The notes below the pieces were generated by a model. The model was given only the letters and a program-made list of their open reading frames with translations, had not been told where the DNA came from and did no database searches. A stretch of DNA of 64,000 nucleotides. Origin: Saprospiraceae bacterium (GTDB taxonomy: Bacteria > Bacteroidota > Bacteroidia > Chitinophagales > Saprospiraceae). Location of the stretch: positions 1 through 64,000 of the forward strand of contig JAIBCG010000007.1 of NCBI GenBank assembly GCA_019694295.1, in the 5' to 3' direction. The position numbers and the translations under genes were made by a program. The stretch's first letter is position 1, and each line of letters starts with the position of its first letter. Below are positions 8,153-16,726 of this stretch, piece by piece.

Positions 8153-11100
8153 CTAAAACTTCAACTGTATCAGTCTCTTATCTACCAGCAGACCATCTTT
8201 TGCTTTAAGCCCGAATGTAAGGTTCCTTTTAGCAACAAACCGGATGACGAACAGTTTGTCGCTTCCGCTCAATGTCTGCCTGTCACCTATATTGACAAAC
8301 ACAGGATACAGTACCTTATTGCCATCGGTGTGAAGACGGTCGCGTGTGAAATTTTCCAGATTTCCTGTATGAATGGCCTGAATACCTGCATATTCATAAT
8401 CTGCAGTATTGTATGGCAAGGCAAAACCAAGGGCATTGACCAAGCTGAATCCGGCTGAACTCACCGTGATATGCATTGTATCACCTTTGCTGTAATTTGC
8501 CTTATCATTTTGCAGTAATATTTTTCCTGACATGGTATCCTGACTTTCTTCCCACGCTCCGCCTTCAAGTGCTGTAGCCACGTTCGATATATCGTATGCG
8601 TCAATGACACCGTTGCGGTTTAGGTCGCCCTTGCTGATGTAGCCTTCAAAATCGGCATCTCCTTGGCGCAGTCCTGTATAATTCATGTACGAAGTCAGGT
8701 CATTCTGGTCTATCAATCCGTCGTGATTGATGTCGCCCGGTAGTTGCGACTCCGTACCCGATACCCTGTACACATATAGCTCACGGCCAGAGCCAAAATT
8801 GCCAACAGCCTCTGATACTTCTATCTTTAAGTATCGTGTCACCGGTTTTTCTGCGAATGAAAATTCCTTCACTTTATCATCTCGCTTCCAGGTAAAAGTA
8901 CCTGCTTGAAGCCAGTTGGCTTTATCTATGCTGTAAGAAATGTTTCCCTTGAGCCATGTGCCATTGCCGGCTCCGGTTCTAGGCAAATATTGCAATTTTT
9001 CGATCTGGCTGATGCTGTTGAGATTGATGATCATGTTAAACGGCACTGCCGGTGCATCCCAACGCGTGTGCCAAATGTTCGCTTCGTCAAAATCAAATAA
9101 ATTGGCTATGCCTTCACCCGGTTGGTTGCGGACACTTACTCGTGCGGTTAAGCCATGGATAGCATCCTGAAGCGGATTGGCAAGCGTTTTTGTCTCGATT
9201 ACTGTCCATGGCGATTCGGTAATATTTTTTGCTCTGATCTTGAAACGGTAGCTTGTTTCGGGCTGGAGGTCTTCGAACAGGAAAGTCGTGTCACGTATCA
9301 GTGTGTATAACATGCCGTTGAATTCTATTTCATAGTAATCTGCTCCCGGTACAGCTTTCCACGAAGGCAACAGGCTGAATGCATGCCGATTTTCTTCCTT
9401 CATCTCCGCAATTGGTTTTTCTGGTCCCTCTGAGCGTAGAGTGGTTTTATGTTTTGGTTCCTGGCGAAACTTTTTTATACTCAGAGTTAAGGTAGTCCGG
9501 CTTACGTCACCAGGCTCGAGTTTTACCCACAGTTGAGCATTGCGTTTGATAATCTTTTGTGAAAAATCACTTCCCTTAGTTGCGTAGCGGTTAAATTCGG
9601 GCTGAAGATAAATCCAGACATTTTCACCTGATTTATATTCTGCTTCGGTATATACCTGTTTCAGTTTTATTTTCTTTGCATTGATTTTCGCTTCAATATG
9701 GTTGGGTAATATGGGTGCATTTACTTTAAATTCAGTTGTTTTTATATGAGTGAAATTTTTAAAATCACCAACTGTGGGATGGATAATCAGTTCGGCTTTA
9801 TTGTTTGCCTCCTTGCTTTCAATCTGTGTTGTTGTATATTTTCCTGAAAGGTATTCTTGCGAAATGCCATCATCATCATATTCGGTAAATGAAGTATTTC
9901 CCTTTGGATAAAATTCGTAAATACGATGTTTTTTATCAATCTCTGACACGTTATTATTTGCATTGGCCAGTGGGATGATAGCCCCTGCTTTAACGAAAAC
10001 AGGAATTTTCCACAATGGTACACTGAACGAATTGATCACCTTGCCGCCTTCGTATTCTTCACCGGTAAAATAATCGACCCAGCTACCAGGTGGCAGATAA
10101 ATGTTATTGCGTATGTCATTGCCTTGGGCATCAGCAGCCGTATTCTGATATACAGGAGCAACCAAGAAGGAAGGTCCGTACATATATTGGTATTGTGTTG
10201 CAGTACCGAGTGTAAATTCGTTTGGATCTACAAGAAACATAGCCTGTATCATGGGTAGTCCGTTTACTGCCTGCCTTGCAATGCTGTAACTATATGGGAG
10301 GAGTTCGCTTTTTAGTTTGAGGTAGAGCCTGTTGATGGAGGTAGCCGGTTCCCCGAGTGCATGTGGGTATTTTTCGTTGGTGCCCCAGCCATCCATGTTC
10401 AGTTGCATCGGTGTAAATGTTTTCCACTGGAAATCCCGGACGTTAACCGGAAGGTTTTTACCTCCGAATATGCCATCCATGTCTGAAGTGATATTAGGCA
10501 TACCTGACAATCCCGCACCGATGTAGGTAGGTATATGGAATCGGATGTACTCCCAGTTACCGCCCGTCTGATCACCCGACCATACGCCTGCATAACGCTG
10601 TGTGCCTGCCCAGCCGTCAAGCGATATGATGAATGGCCTTGCACCAGAGCCGTATTCTGCAAAGACAGAAGCAGCATCTGCCACCCCATTGAGCCCGAAT
10701 GAATAACCGGCACCTACCCAAGCTACATCTGTCTTGAGTACACGTACACCGGCGTCTCTTACCTCCTTTACAATATCACGCTGAAGCAATGCACTGATGC
10801 CTTGTTTAGGATGGAGATCACTTTGGGTCCATAAGCCGATTTCTACTCCATTTTTTCTGGCGTAATCGCCAAATGACTTAAGATTCTGTATATTGCTGTC
10901 AAGTGTTGATGTTTGGCCGTAGCCGGCTCCGTAGCCATCATTTGGCAATATCCAGCCTAACGGCATATCGTGTTGCCTGTACCGGACTATCACAGCACGA
11001 GCCGAAAACTGGTAGTTGTTCTTTTCACCGTTCAATGATTCAAGGATACCACCGTTGTCTTTCTGACTTTCGGTGTAGTACTTGCCATCTTCAAACCGTA

Positions 11101-11968
11101 TTCCTCGTTTTCCGGTGGTATCTTCTTTCCAATAATCGCGGTTGTAAGCATTCAGGTGGCCTTGGTAGAATCCGAATTTTGGCAATAAAAGTGCTTGCCC
11201 CGTAAGTTGGTAATAGCCCTGAAGGAGCTGTACAGGTTCCTGGCTTATCATAATAAATACATCGAGATAAGAATCATTGTGAAAGAGCCTGACCGTTCCT
11301 CGTTCTTTTAAGCCAAAATCATACCTGCCTGGCTTGAATGTATGCCATAAAAGCCCGTAGCCTGAAGTACTCCAGTAAAATGGTACCGGCGAAGCCACAC
11401 CACCATCGGTCCAGCTGTTCTGGTTTTCTATTGAAATGGCTTTGCCTTTGTGCGAAAAGCGTCCGTTTTGAACACCACCACCATAAAAATATTCATCTGT
11501 ACCTTCAGATAGCGCTATGTTTGACTTGTCATTTTCTACAAATATCGGCTTATTTAGCTTGAAAGCCTGTTTATTGAAAGCAAGGTTGAAGGCAGTAAGG
11601 ATTCCTGATTTTTTATCGATAGTGAGTTTTATTTTTTTTGACTGAATGGATATTTCATTACCAGCATCTGAGATTTGCAATGCTCCTACGGGTTTTCTTG
11701 GGTTATCTGCCAGGATTTTTGCAGGTGGTTTTGCTACAGGAACATGTGGTTTATCGCCGTGAGGACTATAAAACATCCGGAAGGAATTTTCACTATAAAA
11801 ATCGATATATAGTACTTGTTGGTTACCAAAAACGAGCTCTGCCTCATGTGTTCCGGTCAGTTTGCCTCCGGTAAAATTTTTTAATTCTACTTGAGCCGGT
11901 AGCAGTAGGTAAAGAAAAAATGCCGGCAAAGCAATTAAAACCCGCTTAGAAAAATTATTGGGTGTCAT
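8153..11968 (-). CDS. GH31 glycoside hydrolase with FN3, discoidin, dockerin-like and cohesin-like modules
   Basis: About 1271 residues from ATG 11968, which gives a signal peptide ending LLPAQ; upstream in-frame ATGs at 11992 and 12019 would add a poor leader. The GH31 core shows the nucleophile in VLKTDVAW (about D414) and the acid/base in RYAGVWSGDQTGGNW (about D466), with C-terminal beta domains. An FN3 domain (about 855-930) and an F5/8 type C discoidin domain (about 930-1070) follow. Then come two EF-hand-like loops, DINHDGLIDQND and DLNRNGVIDAYD (about 1077-1138), matching type I dockerin. The last about 125 residues look like a cohesin fold. It is probably an alpha-glucosidase or alpha-xylosidase; substrate is not certain. 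It is the first gene of the operon with the GH2 enzyme. Confidence 0.87.
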   Translation of the reverse strand: MTPNNFSKRVLIALPAFFLYLLLPAQVELKNFTGGKLTGTHEAELVFGNQQVLYIDFYSENSFRMFYSPHGDKPHVPVAKPPAKILADNPRKPVGALQISDAGNEISIQSKKIKLTIDKKSGILTAFNLAFNKQAFKLNKPIFVENDKSNIALSEGTDEYFYGGGVQNGRFSHKGKAISIENQNSWTDGGVASPVPFYWSTSGYGLLWHTFKPGRYDFGLKERGTVRLFHNDSYLDVFIMISQEPVQLLQGYYQLTGQALLLPKFGFYQGHLNAYNRDYWKEDTTGKRGIRFEDGKYYTESQKDNGGILESLNGEKNNYQFSARAVIVRYRQHDMPLGWILPNDGYGAGYGQTSTLDSNIQNLKSFGDYARKNGVEIGLWTQSDLHPKQGISALLQRDIVKEVRDAGVRVLKTDVAWVGAGYSFGLNGVADAASVFAEYGSGARPFIISLDGWAGTQRYAGVWSGDQTGGNWEYIRFHIPTYIGAGLSGMPNITSDMDGIFGGKNLPVNVRDFQWKTFTPMQLNMDGWGTNEKYPHALGEPATSINRLYLKLKSELLPYSYSIARQAVNGLPMIQAMFLVDPNEFTLGTATQYQYMYGPSFLVAPVYQNTAADAQGNDIRNNIYLPPGSWVDYFTGEEYEGGKVINSFSVPLWKIPVFVKAGAIIPLANANNNVSEIDKKHRIYEFYPKGNTSFTEYDDDGISQEYLSGKYTTTQIESKEANNKAELIIHPTVGDFKNFTHIKTTEFKVNAPILPNHIEAKINAKKIKLKQVYTEAEYKSGENVWIYLQPEFNRYATKGSDFSQKIIKRNAQLWVKLEPGDVSRTTLTLSIKKFRQEPKHKTTLRSEGPEKPIAEMKEENRHAFSLLPSWKAVPGADYYEIEFNGMLYTLIRDTTFLFEDLQPETSYRFKIRAKNITESPWTVIETKTLANPLQDAIHGLTARVSVRNQPGEGIANLFDFDEANIWHTRWDAPAVPFNMIINLNSISQIEKLQYLPRTGAGNGTWLKGNISYSIDKANWLQAGTFTWKRDDKVKEFSFAEKPVTRYLKIEVSEAVGNFGSGRELYVYRVSGTESQLPGDINHDGLIDQNDLTSYMNYTGLRQGDADFEGYISKGDLNRNGVIDAYDISNVATALEGGAWEESQDTMSGKILLQNDKANYSKGDTMHITVSSAGFSLVNALGFALPYNTADYEYAGIQAIHTGNLENFTRDRLHTDGNKVLYPVFVNIGDRQTLSGSDKLFVIRFVAKRNLTFGLKAKDGLLVDKRLIQLKF

Positions 11969-12089
11969 TATTTTGGTGCAATGGTGGTTCATTACAAAGA
12001 TAGCTCTTCTTACCCACATTTTCTGACAGAAATTTTCAAGATCTGTCTGTGTTCTTTATGAATAATATTTAAACATTTTACCGTAAATA

Positions 12090-12923
12090 CTACAAGATCC
12101 TTCCTGGATGCGTATAAATATTAAATCGTTTCCCGTTCAGGAATCCGACAAGGGTAATTCCTGCTTCTTCGGCTAGTTCTGCTGCCAGACTAGAGGGTGC
12201 CCCTACGGCTGCCATCAATGGCACACCTATCATAGCCGCTTTTTGTACCAGTTCAAAACTTGCTCTGCCGCTTACGAGTAGGATTTGCTCTGACAATGGT
12301 AGCAGACCTTGTTGCAATGCTGCACCGGCTATCTTATCCAGTGCATTGTGTCGGCCTACATCTTCTTTGAGTAACAGCAGCTTGCCCGACTTGTCGAAGA
12401 TGGCTGAAGCATGGATGCCACCGGTTTTTTCGAATACACTTTGCAGTTGTGTCAGCAATGAGGGGAGACTGAGTATCACATTTCTGTCAAAAACCGGAAA
12501 ATCTGCCTTCAACTTCGGCATTCTTATTGTCTTCAGGGCATCAATGGACGACTTACCACAGACACCGCAACTCGATGTTGTATAAAAATGTCGATCCAAC
12601 CTGTGGATATCAGGATTTGCATCATCTGACAGTTGTATTTCAATTGTATTTTGGTTGAGAAATGAAGGTATGGTACTTTCCGTAGCAAGTATATCAGCAG
12701 GTTGGTTTATGATACCTTCGGTAAATAAGAAACCAAGAGCGAGTTCGCGGTCTTCTCCCGGTGTGCGCATGGTGATCGAAATGGTTTTGCTAATTCGGTT
12801 TTCCTTTGGTCCATACACTATTTTTATTTCGAGCGGTTCTTCGACTGCAAGAAAATCATCTGTAGCGAGTAAATTTTCAGGAGTCAGTTTGTGAATTTTT
12901 CTGGTATGGATATTCCTGTTCAT
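12090..12923 (-). CDS. fdhD: FdhD-type sulfur carrier for formate dehydrogenase
   Basis: 277 residues, usual length for the family. The TTSSCGVCGKSS segment holds the paired cysteines (C119 and C122) that accept sulfur from the IscS-type desulfurase and pass it to the bis-MGD cofactor. VGRHNALDKIAG and LLVSGRASFELVQKAA are also conserved family blocks. The role is sulfuration of the molybdenum cofactor of formate dehydrogenase in the cytoplasm. No formate dehydrogenase or molybdopterin gene lies in this window, so its client must be elsewhere. The flanking genes on the same strand (GH31 and the GH3-type synthetase) are unrelated, and it may have its own promoter. Confidence 0.93.
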   Translation of the reverse strand: MNRNIHTRKIHKLTPENLLATDDFLAVEEPLEIKIVYGPKENRISKTISITMRTPGEDRELALGFLFTEGIINQPADILATESTIPSFLNQNTIEIQLSDDANPDIHRLDRHFYTTSSCGVCGKSSIDALKTIRMPKLKADFPVFDRNVILSLPSLLTQLQSVFEKTGGIHASAIFDKSGKLLLLKEDVGRHNALDKIAGAALQQGLLPLSEQILLVSGRASFELVQKAAMIGVPLMAAVGAPSSLAAELAEEAGITLVGFLNGKRFNIYTHPGRIL

Positions 12924-13022
12924 TTGGTGAAATTTTGAGTGTGTGCTTTCCGAATTTCATTCAATATTGATTTATTGGACGTTTAACAAATTGGACAGCT
13001 ATTGTCTTGGATCATTGTTTTG

Positions 13023-14522
13023 TTATATGATAAAATCTTTCAGTTCATCAGCCAGTTTGCGGTCGTTTGACAGTCGGGGTACCTTGTTCTGACCTCCGAG
13101 TTTGCCCTGCGATTTCATATAATTCCTGAAAGCGTCCTTTTTTAGAACTCTCAGTTTCAGACTTTGTAAAATAGCTCCGGTAATCAGGTCTTCGTAATAG
13201 ATATTTTGCCTGACCATTTCAGCATCCAGACATGCTTCGAACTTCTTAAGATCAACCGGCATTTCATCAAATTCAATAAACCATTCGTGATAGGGTTTTT
13301 CATCATTGCCCGGATTGATTTGTGGTGCTACAGTAAACTCTGATACCTTGGCATGTACCTGTTGGCAAGCCCTCAGCATGGCGTCTTCGACTTCTTTTCC
13401 TATGACATGTTCGCCAAATGCTGAAATATAATGTTTTACACGTCCGGTGACGACGATTCTGTATGGATTCTTGCTTACAAACTCGACTGTATCACCTATG
13501 TTGTAGCCCCAAAGGCCGGCATTGTTGTTGATGATGAGTACATAATTGACTCCTGTCTCTACATCTGCAAGGCTGTAGCGCGTAGCATTGTCAGAGCCAA
13601 ACTCCGACACCGGAATGAATTCGAAGAAAATACCGGAATTGGTATTCAAAAGTAGCCCCTTACTATCCTGCTTGTCCTGGAAAGCTATAAATCCTTCTGA
13701 TGCAGGATATGTTTCTACGCTATCAATGCGTTTCCCAACCAGTTCTTCAAGCGTACTTCTGTATGGTTCGAAGTTAACACCACCGTAAACAAACATAGAA
13801 TAATTTGGAAAAATATCCTTGATGTATTTCTTGCCAGACCGTTCAAGCAAGCGCTCATAATACATCTGAACCCAGGGTGGAATGCCGCTGATGAGCCGCA
13901 TATCGGCATGGATTGTTTCTTCTACAATGGCATTTACTTTTTCTTCCCAGTCTTCCATACAATTTGTCTTGTACGAAGGCTTTTGGTTGGTGCGGAGCCA
14001 TGAAGGTACCTGATGATTGACTATACCAGAAAGACGGCCGGTGAGGATGTTGCCTACCTTTTCAAGTTCAGGACTTCCTGACAGGAAAATCAAATTTCCG
14101 TCAAAAAATGTTCCCTTACCTGTTGTACCGTAGTAATTGAATATGGCATTGCGTGCTGAACCAAAATGATTGGGCAGGCTTTCCTTGGTAAGCGGAATGT
14201 ACTTTACGCCGGAGGTGGTTCCGCTGGTTTTGGCAAAATAGGCAGGTACACCCGGCCAAAGAACCGATTCACCGCCTTGTTTAATTTTTTCTATATAAGG
14301 TTTGAGCCCTTCATAATCTCGGACAGGTACCTGATTTTGAAAATCTTCGTAGTTCCTGATATTCCTAAAATTGTGATCAATACCGAAATCGGTATTTACT
14401 GATCTTTCAATGAGTCTTTTGAATATTGATTCCTGAGTAAATACGGCATTGGCCGACCATTTGCGGATATCGGCAGCCACATACTTTGCAAAGCGATAAA
14501 TTATTCTCGATTTCCAACCCAT
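13023..14522 (-). CDS. GH3-type (auxin-responsive family) acyl-acid-amido synthetase homologue
   Basis: 499 residues. The ANL-superfamily ATP/AMP-binding signature KTSGTTSGVKYIPLT is at about 110, and YPASEGF and a later DVETGVNYVL block match the GH3 family, in which plant members adenylate plant-hormone carboxylates and link them to amino acids. Bacteroidota carry homologues of unknown substrate. It is a cytoplasmic enzyme predicted to form an acyl-adenylate and then an amide. It starts at ATG 14522 just inside a 309-nt divergent intergenic region shared with radA. Nothing in the neighbourhood suggests the substrate. Family assignment is firm; reaction partner is unknown. Confidence 0.88.
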   Translation of the reverse strand: MGWKSRIIYRFAKYVAADIRKWSANAVFTQESIFKRLIERSVNTDFGIDHNFRNIRNYEDFQNQVPVRDYEGLKPYIEKIKQGGESVLWPGVPAYFAKTSGTTSGVKYIPLTKESLPNHFGSARNAIFNYYGTTGKGTFFDGNLIFLSGSPELEKVGNILTGRLSGIVNHQVPSWLRTNQKPSYKTNCMEDWEEKVNAIVEETIHADMRLISGIPPWVQMYYERLLERSGKKYIKDIFPNYSMFVYGGVNFEPYRSTLEELVGKRIDSVETYPASEGFIAFQDKQDSKGLLLNTNSGIFFEFIPVSEFGSDNATRYSLADVETGVNYVLIINNNAGLWGYNIGDTVEFVSKNPYRIVVTGRVKHYISAFGEHVIGKEVEDAMLRACQQVHAKVSEFTVAPQINPGNDEKPYHEWFIEFDEMPVDLKKFEACLDAEMVRQNIYYEDLITGAILQSLKLRVLKKDAFRNYMKSQGKLGGQNKVPRLSNDRKLADELKDFII

Positions 14523-14605
14523 AGTGTAAATATATGAGTTTTGTGAAAAATGGAAACAATATTTAATCGCTGAAAATATTTTTTAGCTTATTTATCGAAA
14601 AAACT

Positions 14606-14642
14606 CAGGGCATTCAATCAAATCACTTCAATCGATGCCCTG
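14606..14642. repeat. Inverted repeat in the 309-nt GH3-radA intergenic region
   Basis: CAGGGCAT (14606-14613) and ATGCCCTG (14635-14642) form a perfect 8-bp inverted repeat with a 21-nt AT-rich loop. It lies between divergent genes and has no downstream T run, so it is not a standard terminator. It may be an operator or part of a leader RNA. Apart from this and the radA -7 box, the stretch 14523-14831 holds nothing I recognise and no plausible small gene. Confidence 0.4.
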
Positions 14643-14775
14643 CATAACCCCAAAAAACCAAATGAAAATATGTCTTTATAGCGTGCTGGTTGTCTGCTAT
14701 CTGATAATATGACGCACGGCTAGTGTAAATGTCACAAAATTTTAACAACAAAAATTTTAAGACAAAGAATTTAAT

Positions 14776-14783
14776 TAATTTTG
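14776..14783 (+). promoter_or_regulatory. Candidate -7 promoter box for radA
   Basis: TAATTTTG matches the Bacteroidota -7 consensus TAnnTTTG, 48 nt before the chosen radA start. No convincing -33 TTTG is seen at the usual distance, so confidence is limited. Confidence 0.4.
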
Positions 14784-14831
14784 AACCTTTACGCCAGAAT
14801 TTTAATTAAATATTACCCTGTAATTTACATT

Positions 14832-16211
14832 ATGGCCAAACTCCGCAAAATATTCGTCTGTACCGAATGTGGCAGCAATTCGCCTAAATGGATCGGCAAC
14901 TGTCCAACCTGTGGGGCATGGAATACTTATATCGAAGAGATAGCAGGTAACAAGACAGCTCAGGAATCAAAATCAGCTACCTGGCGAGTTTCTTCACCTA
15001 AAGATTTTGAAATAAAGCCGATTCCACTTACAGAAATTTCACCCGGCAGGCTTGTCAGAACCGACACGCGTGACAATGAGCTGAACCGCGTACTTGGTGG
15101 AGGCATTGTCCCCGGTTCGTTGGTGCTTATAGGCGGGGAGCCGGGCATTGGAAAATCAACACTTTCATTGCAGATGGCCACACAGATTGGCATTAAAGTG
15201 TTGTATGTGTCAGGTGAAGAAAGCGAAGATCAGATAAAGCTGCGTGCTGACCGGCTTTCCGGCAATACTCCTGAGTGTTTCATTTATACAGAGACCAATA
15301 CGTCTAAAATGCTCAACCTGGCAGCATCACTCCAACCCGGGCTTATGATTATTGATTCTATCCAAACCATCTCATCTCCAAATATCGAATCGATGCCGGG
15401 CACCATTTCGCAGGTACGCGAATGTACAGCCGAATTGCAGCGTTTTGCCAAGGAAACCAATATACCGGTCATTATTATCGGGCATATTACCAAGGAAGGC
15501 AGCATTGCCGGCCCAAAGATATTGGAACATATTGTCGATACCGTACTACAGTTCGAAGGTGACAGACAGCATAGTTACCGGATATTGCGCACGCTCAAGA
15601 ACCGATTTGGCAGCACAGACGAAATCGGAATTTACGAAATGCAAGCAGGAGGCCTCAGACAGGTATGTAATCCGTCAGAGTTGCTCCTAACCCAACGCGA
15701 TGATCACCTGAGTGGCAGTACTGTTTCGGCCACTATGGAAGGTATGCGCCCAGTATTGATAGAGACACAGGCACTGGTGGCAACGGCTATTTTTGGCACG
15801 CCCCAACGTAGCTCCACAGGCTTCGATCTGCGAAGACTACACATGCTCCTGGCAGTACTTGAAAAACGAAGTGGTATATTTTTCGGTCAGAAAGACGTAT
15901 TCCTAAACATTGCCGGTGGATTAAAGATTGTAGATACAGCAGTCGATCTGGGCCTGGTAGCAGCTTTGGTTTCTTCACTGCATGACATTTATGTGTCGCA
16001 GAAAGTGTGCTTTGCGGGAGAAATTGGCTTGTCGGGCGAAATACGGGCTGTCAGCAGAATAGAGCAGCGCATTCAGGAGGCAGACAGGCTTGGGTTTGAA
16101 GAAATGTTTGTTTCGAAATATAATATGAAGGGAATAGATCCAGACAGATACGTTCTGAAGCTTCGTCCTGTTGGTAAAATAAATGAAATGGTAGAAGTAC
16201 TCTTCAGTTGA
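14832..16211 (+). CDS. radA: DNA repair protein RadA
   Basis: 459 residues from ATG 14832 (MAKLRKIFVC), the family length; the longer open frame from 14781 has no family support and overlaps the promoter box. The N-terminal zinc finger uses C10, C13, C24 and C27. The RecA-like ATPase follows with Walker A GGEPGIGKST and the RadA-specific KNRFG motif, then a C-terminal Lon-protease-like domain. RadA is a hexameric helicase that extends D-loops and branch-migrates recombination intermediates. The downstream DCC-family gene begins 14 nt after the stop, so the two are probably co-transcribed. Confidence 0.96.
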   Translation: MAKLRKIFVCTECGSNSPKWIGNCPTCGAWNTYIEEIAGNKTAQESKSATWRVSSPKDFEIKPIPLTEISPGRLVRTDTRDNELNRVLGGGIVPGSLVLIGGEPGIGKSTLSLQMATQIGIKVLYVSGEESEDQIKLRADRLSGNTPECFIYTETNTSKMLNLAASLQPGLMIIDSIQTISSPNIESMPGTISQVRECTAELQRFAKETNIPVIIIGHITKEGSIAGPKILEHIVDTVLQFEGDRQHSYRILRTLKNRFGSTDEIGIYEMQAGGLRQVCNPSELLLTQRDDHLSGSTVSATMEGMRPVLIETQALVATAIFGTPQRSSTGFDLRRLHMLLAVLEKRSGIFFGQKDVFLNIAGGLKIVDTAVDLGLVAALVSSLHDIYVSQKVCFAGEIGLSGEIRAVSRIEQRIQEADRLGFEEMFVSKYNMKGIDPDRYVLKLRPVGKINEMVEVLFS

Positions 16212-16225
16212 ATATTAGACCAGAT

Positions 16226-16660
16226 ATGCCCGATTCAATAAATAAAGAACGACTTAAGGACAACATCGTTATATTCGATGGCGAATGTGTGTTGTGCAGT
16301 TATTTTTTTAGTTTTCTGGTGAAATATGACCATAGGAAGATATACAGTTTTGCTACCTTACAGTCTGATACCGGTAAAAAAATCATTGCTGCTGCTTGGA
16401 AAAAAGAAAAAATACCGGACTCGGTCATTTTGTATCAAAAAGGAAAGGTTTATGCTAAGTCAGCTGCTGCCATCAGGGTTGTTTCCGGTTTAGGAGGCAT
16501 ATTCAGGCTTGCCGGGTTATTACACATTTTTCCAAAGTTTTTGTCTGATAAGATCTATGATTTCGTTGCCAAAAGACGTTACAAATGGTGGGGACGGCAA
16601 ACATGCCTAATACCTGATGATGATATCAGGAGCCGATTTGTAGATGGTATGCGGTTTTGA
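16226..16660 (+). CDS. DCC-family thiol-disulfide oxidoreductase-like protein
   Basis: About 144 residues. The DGECVLC segment near residue 18 carries the DxxCxxC signature of the DCC (DUF393) family, followed by the family pattern of FATLQS and a basic C-terminal YKWWGR segment. The cysteine pair suggests a redox role, but no substrate is established for most members. An in-frame TTG at 16208 overlaps the radA stop by 4 nt, but ATG at 16226 is preferred. The gene ends just before a strong bidirectional terminator shared with the convergent M3 peptidase gene. Confidence 0.85.
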   Translation: MPDSINKERLKDNIVIFDGECVLCSYFFSFLVKYDHRKIYSFATLQSDTGKKIIAAAWKKEKIPDSVILYQKGKVYAKSAAAIRVVSGLGGIFRLAGLLHIFPKFLSDKIYDFVAKRRYKWWGRQTCLIPDDDIRSRFVDGMRF

Positions 16661-16662
16661 CC

Positions 16663-16710
16663 CAAAAAAAAGAAAGCCCTGTGCGAGATGACAGGGCTTT
16701 CTTGATTTTA
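16663..16710. terminator. Bidirectional rho-independent terminator
   Basis: AGAAAGCCCTGT (16671-16682) and ACAGGGCTTTCT (16691-16702) form a perfect 12-bp stem with an 8-nt loop. The A run at 16664-16670 becomes a T run on the minus strand, ending the M3 peptidase transcript, and the same stem would stop the radA operon reading rightward. Confidence 0.85.
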
Positions 16711-16726
16711 TTGCAATAATCTTTGA

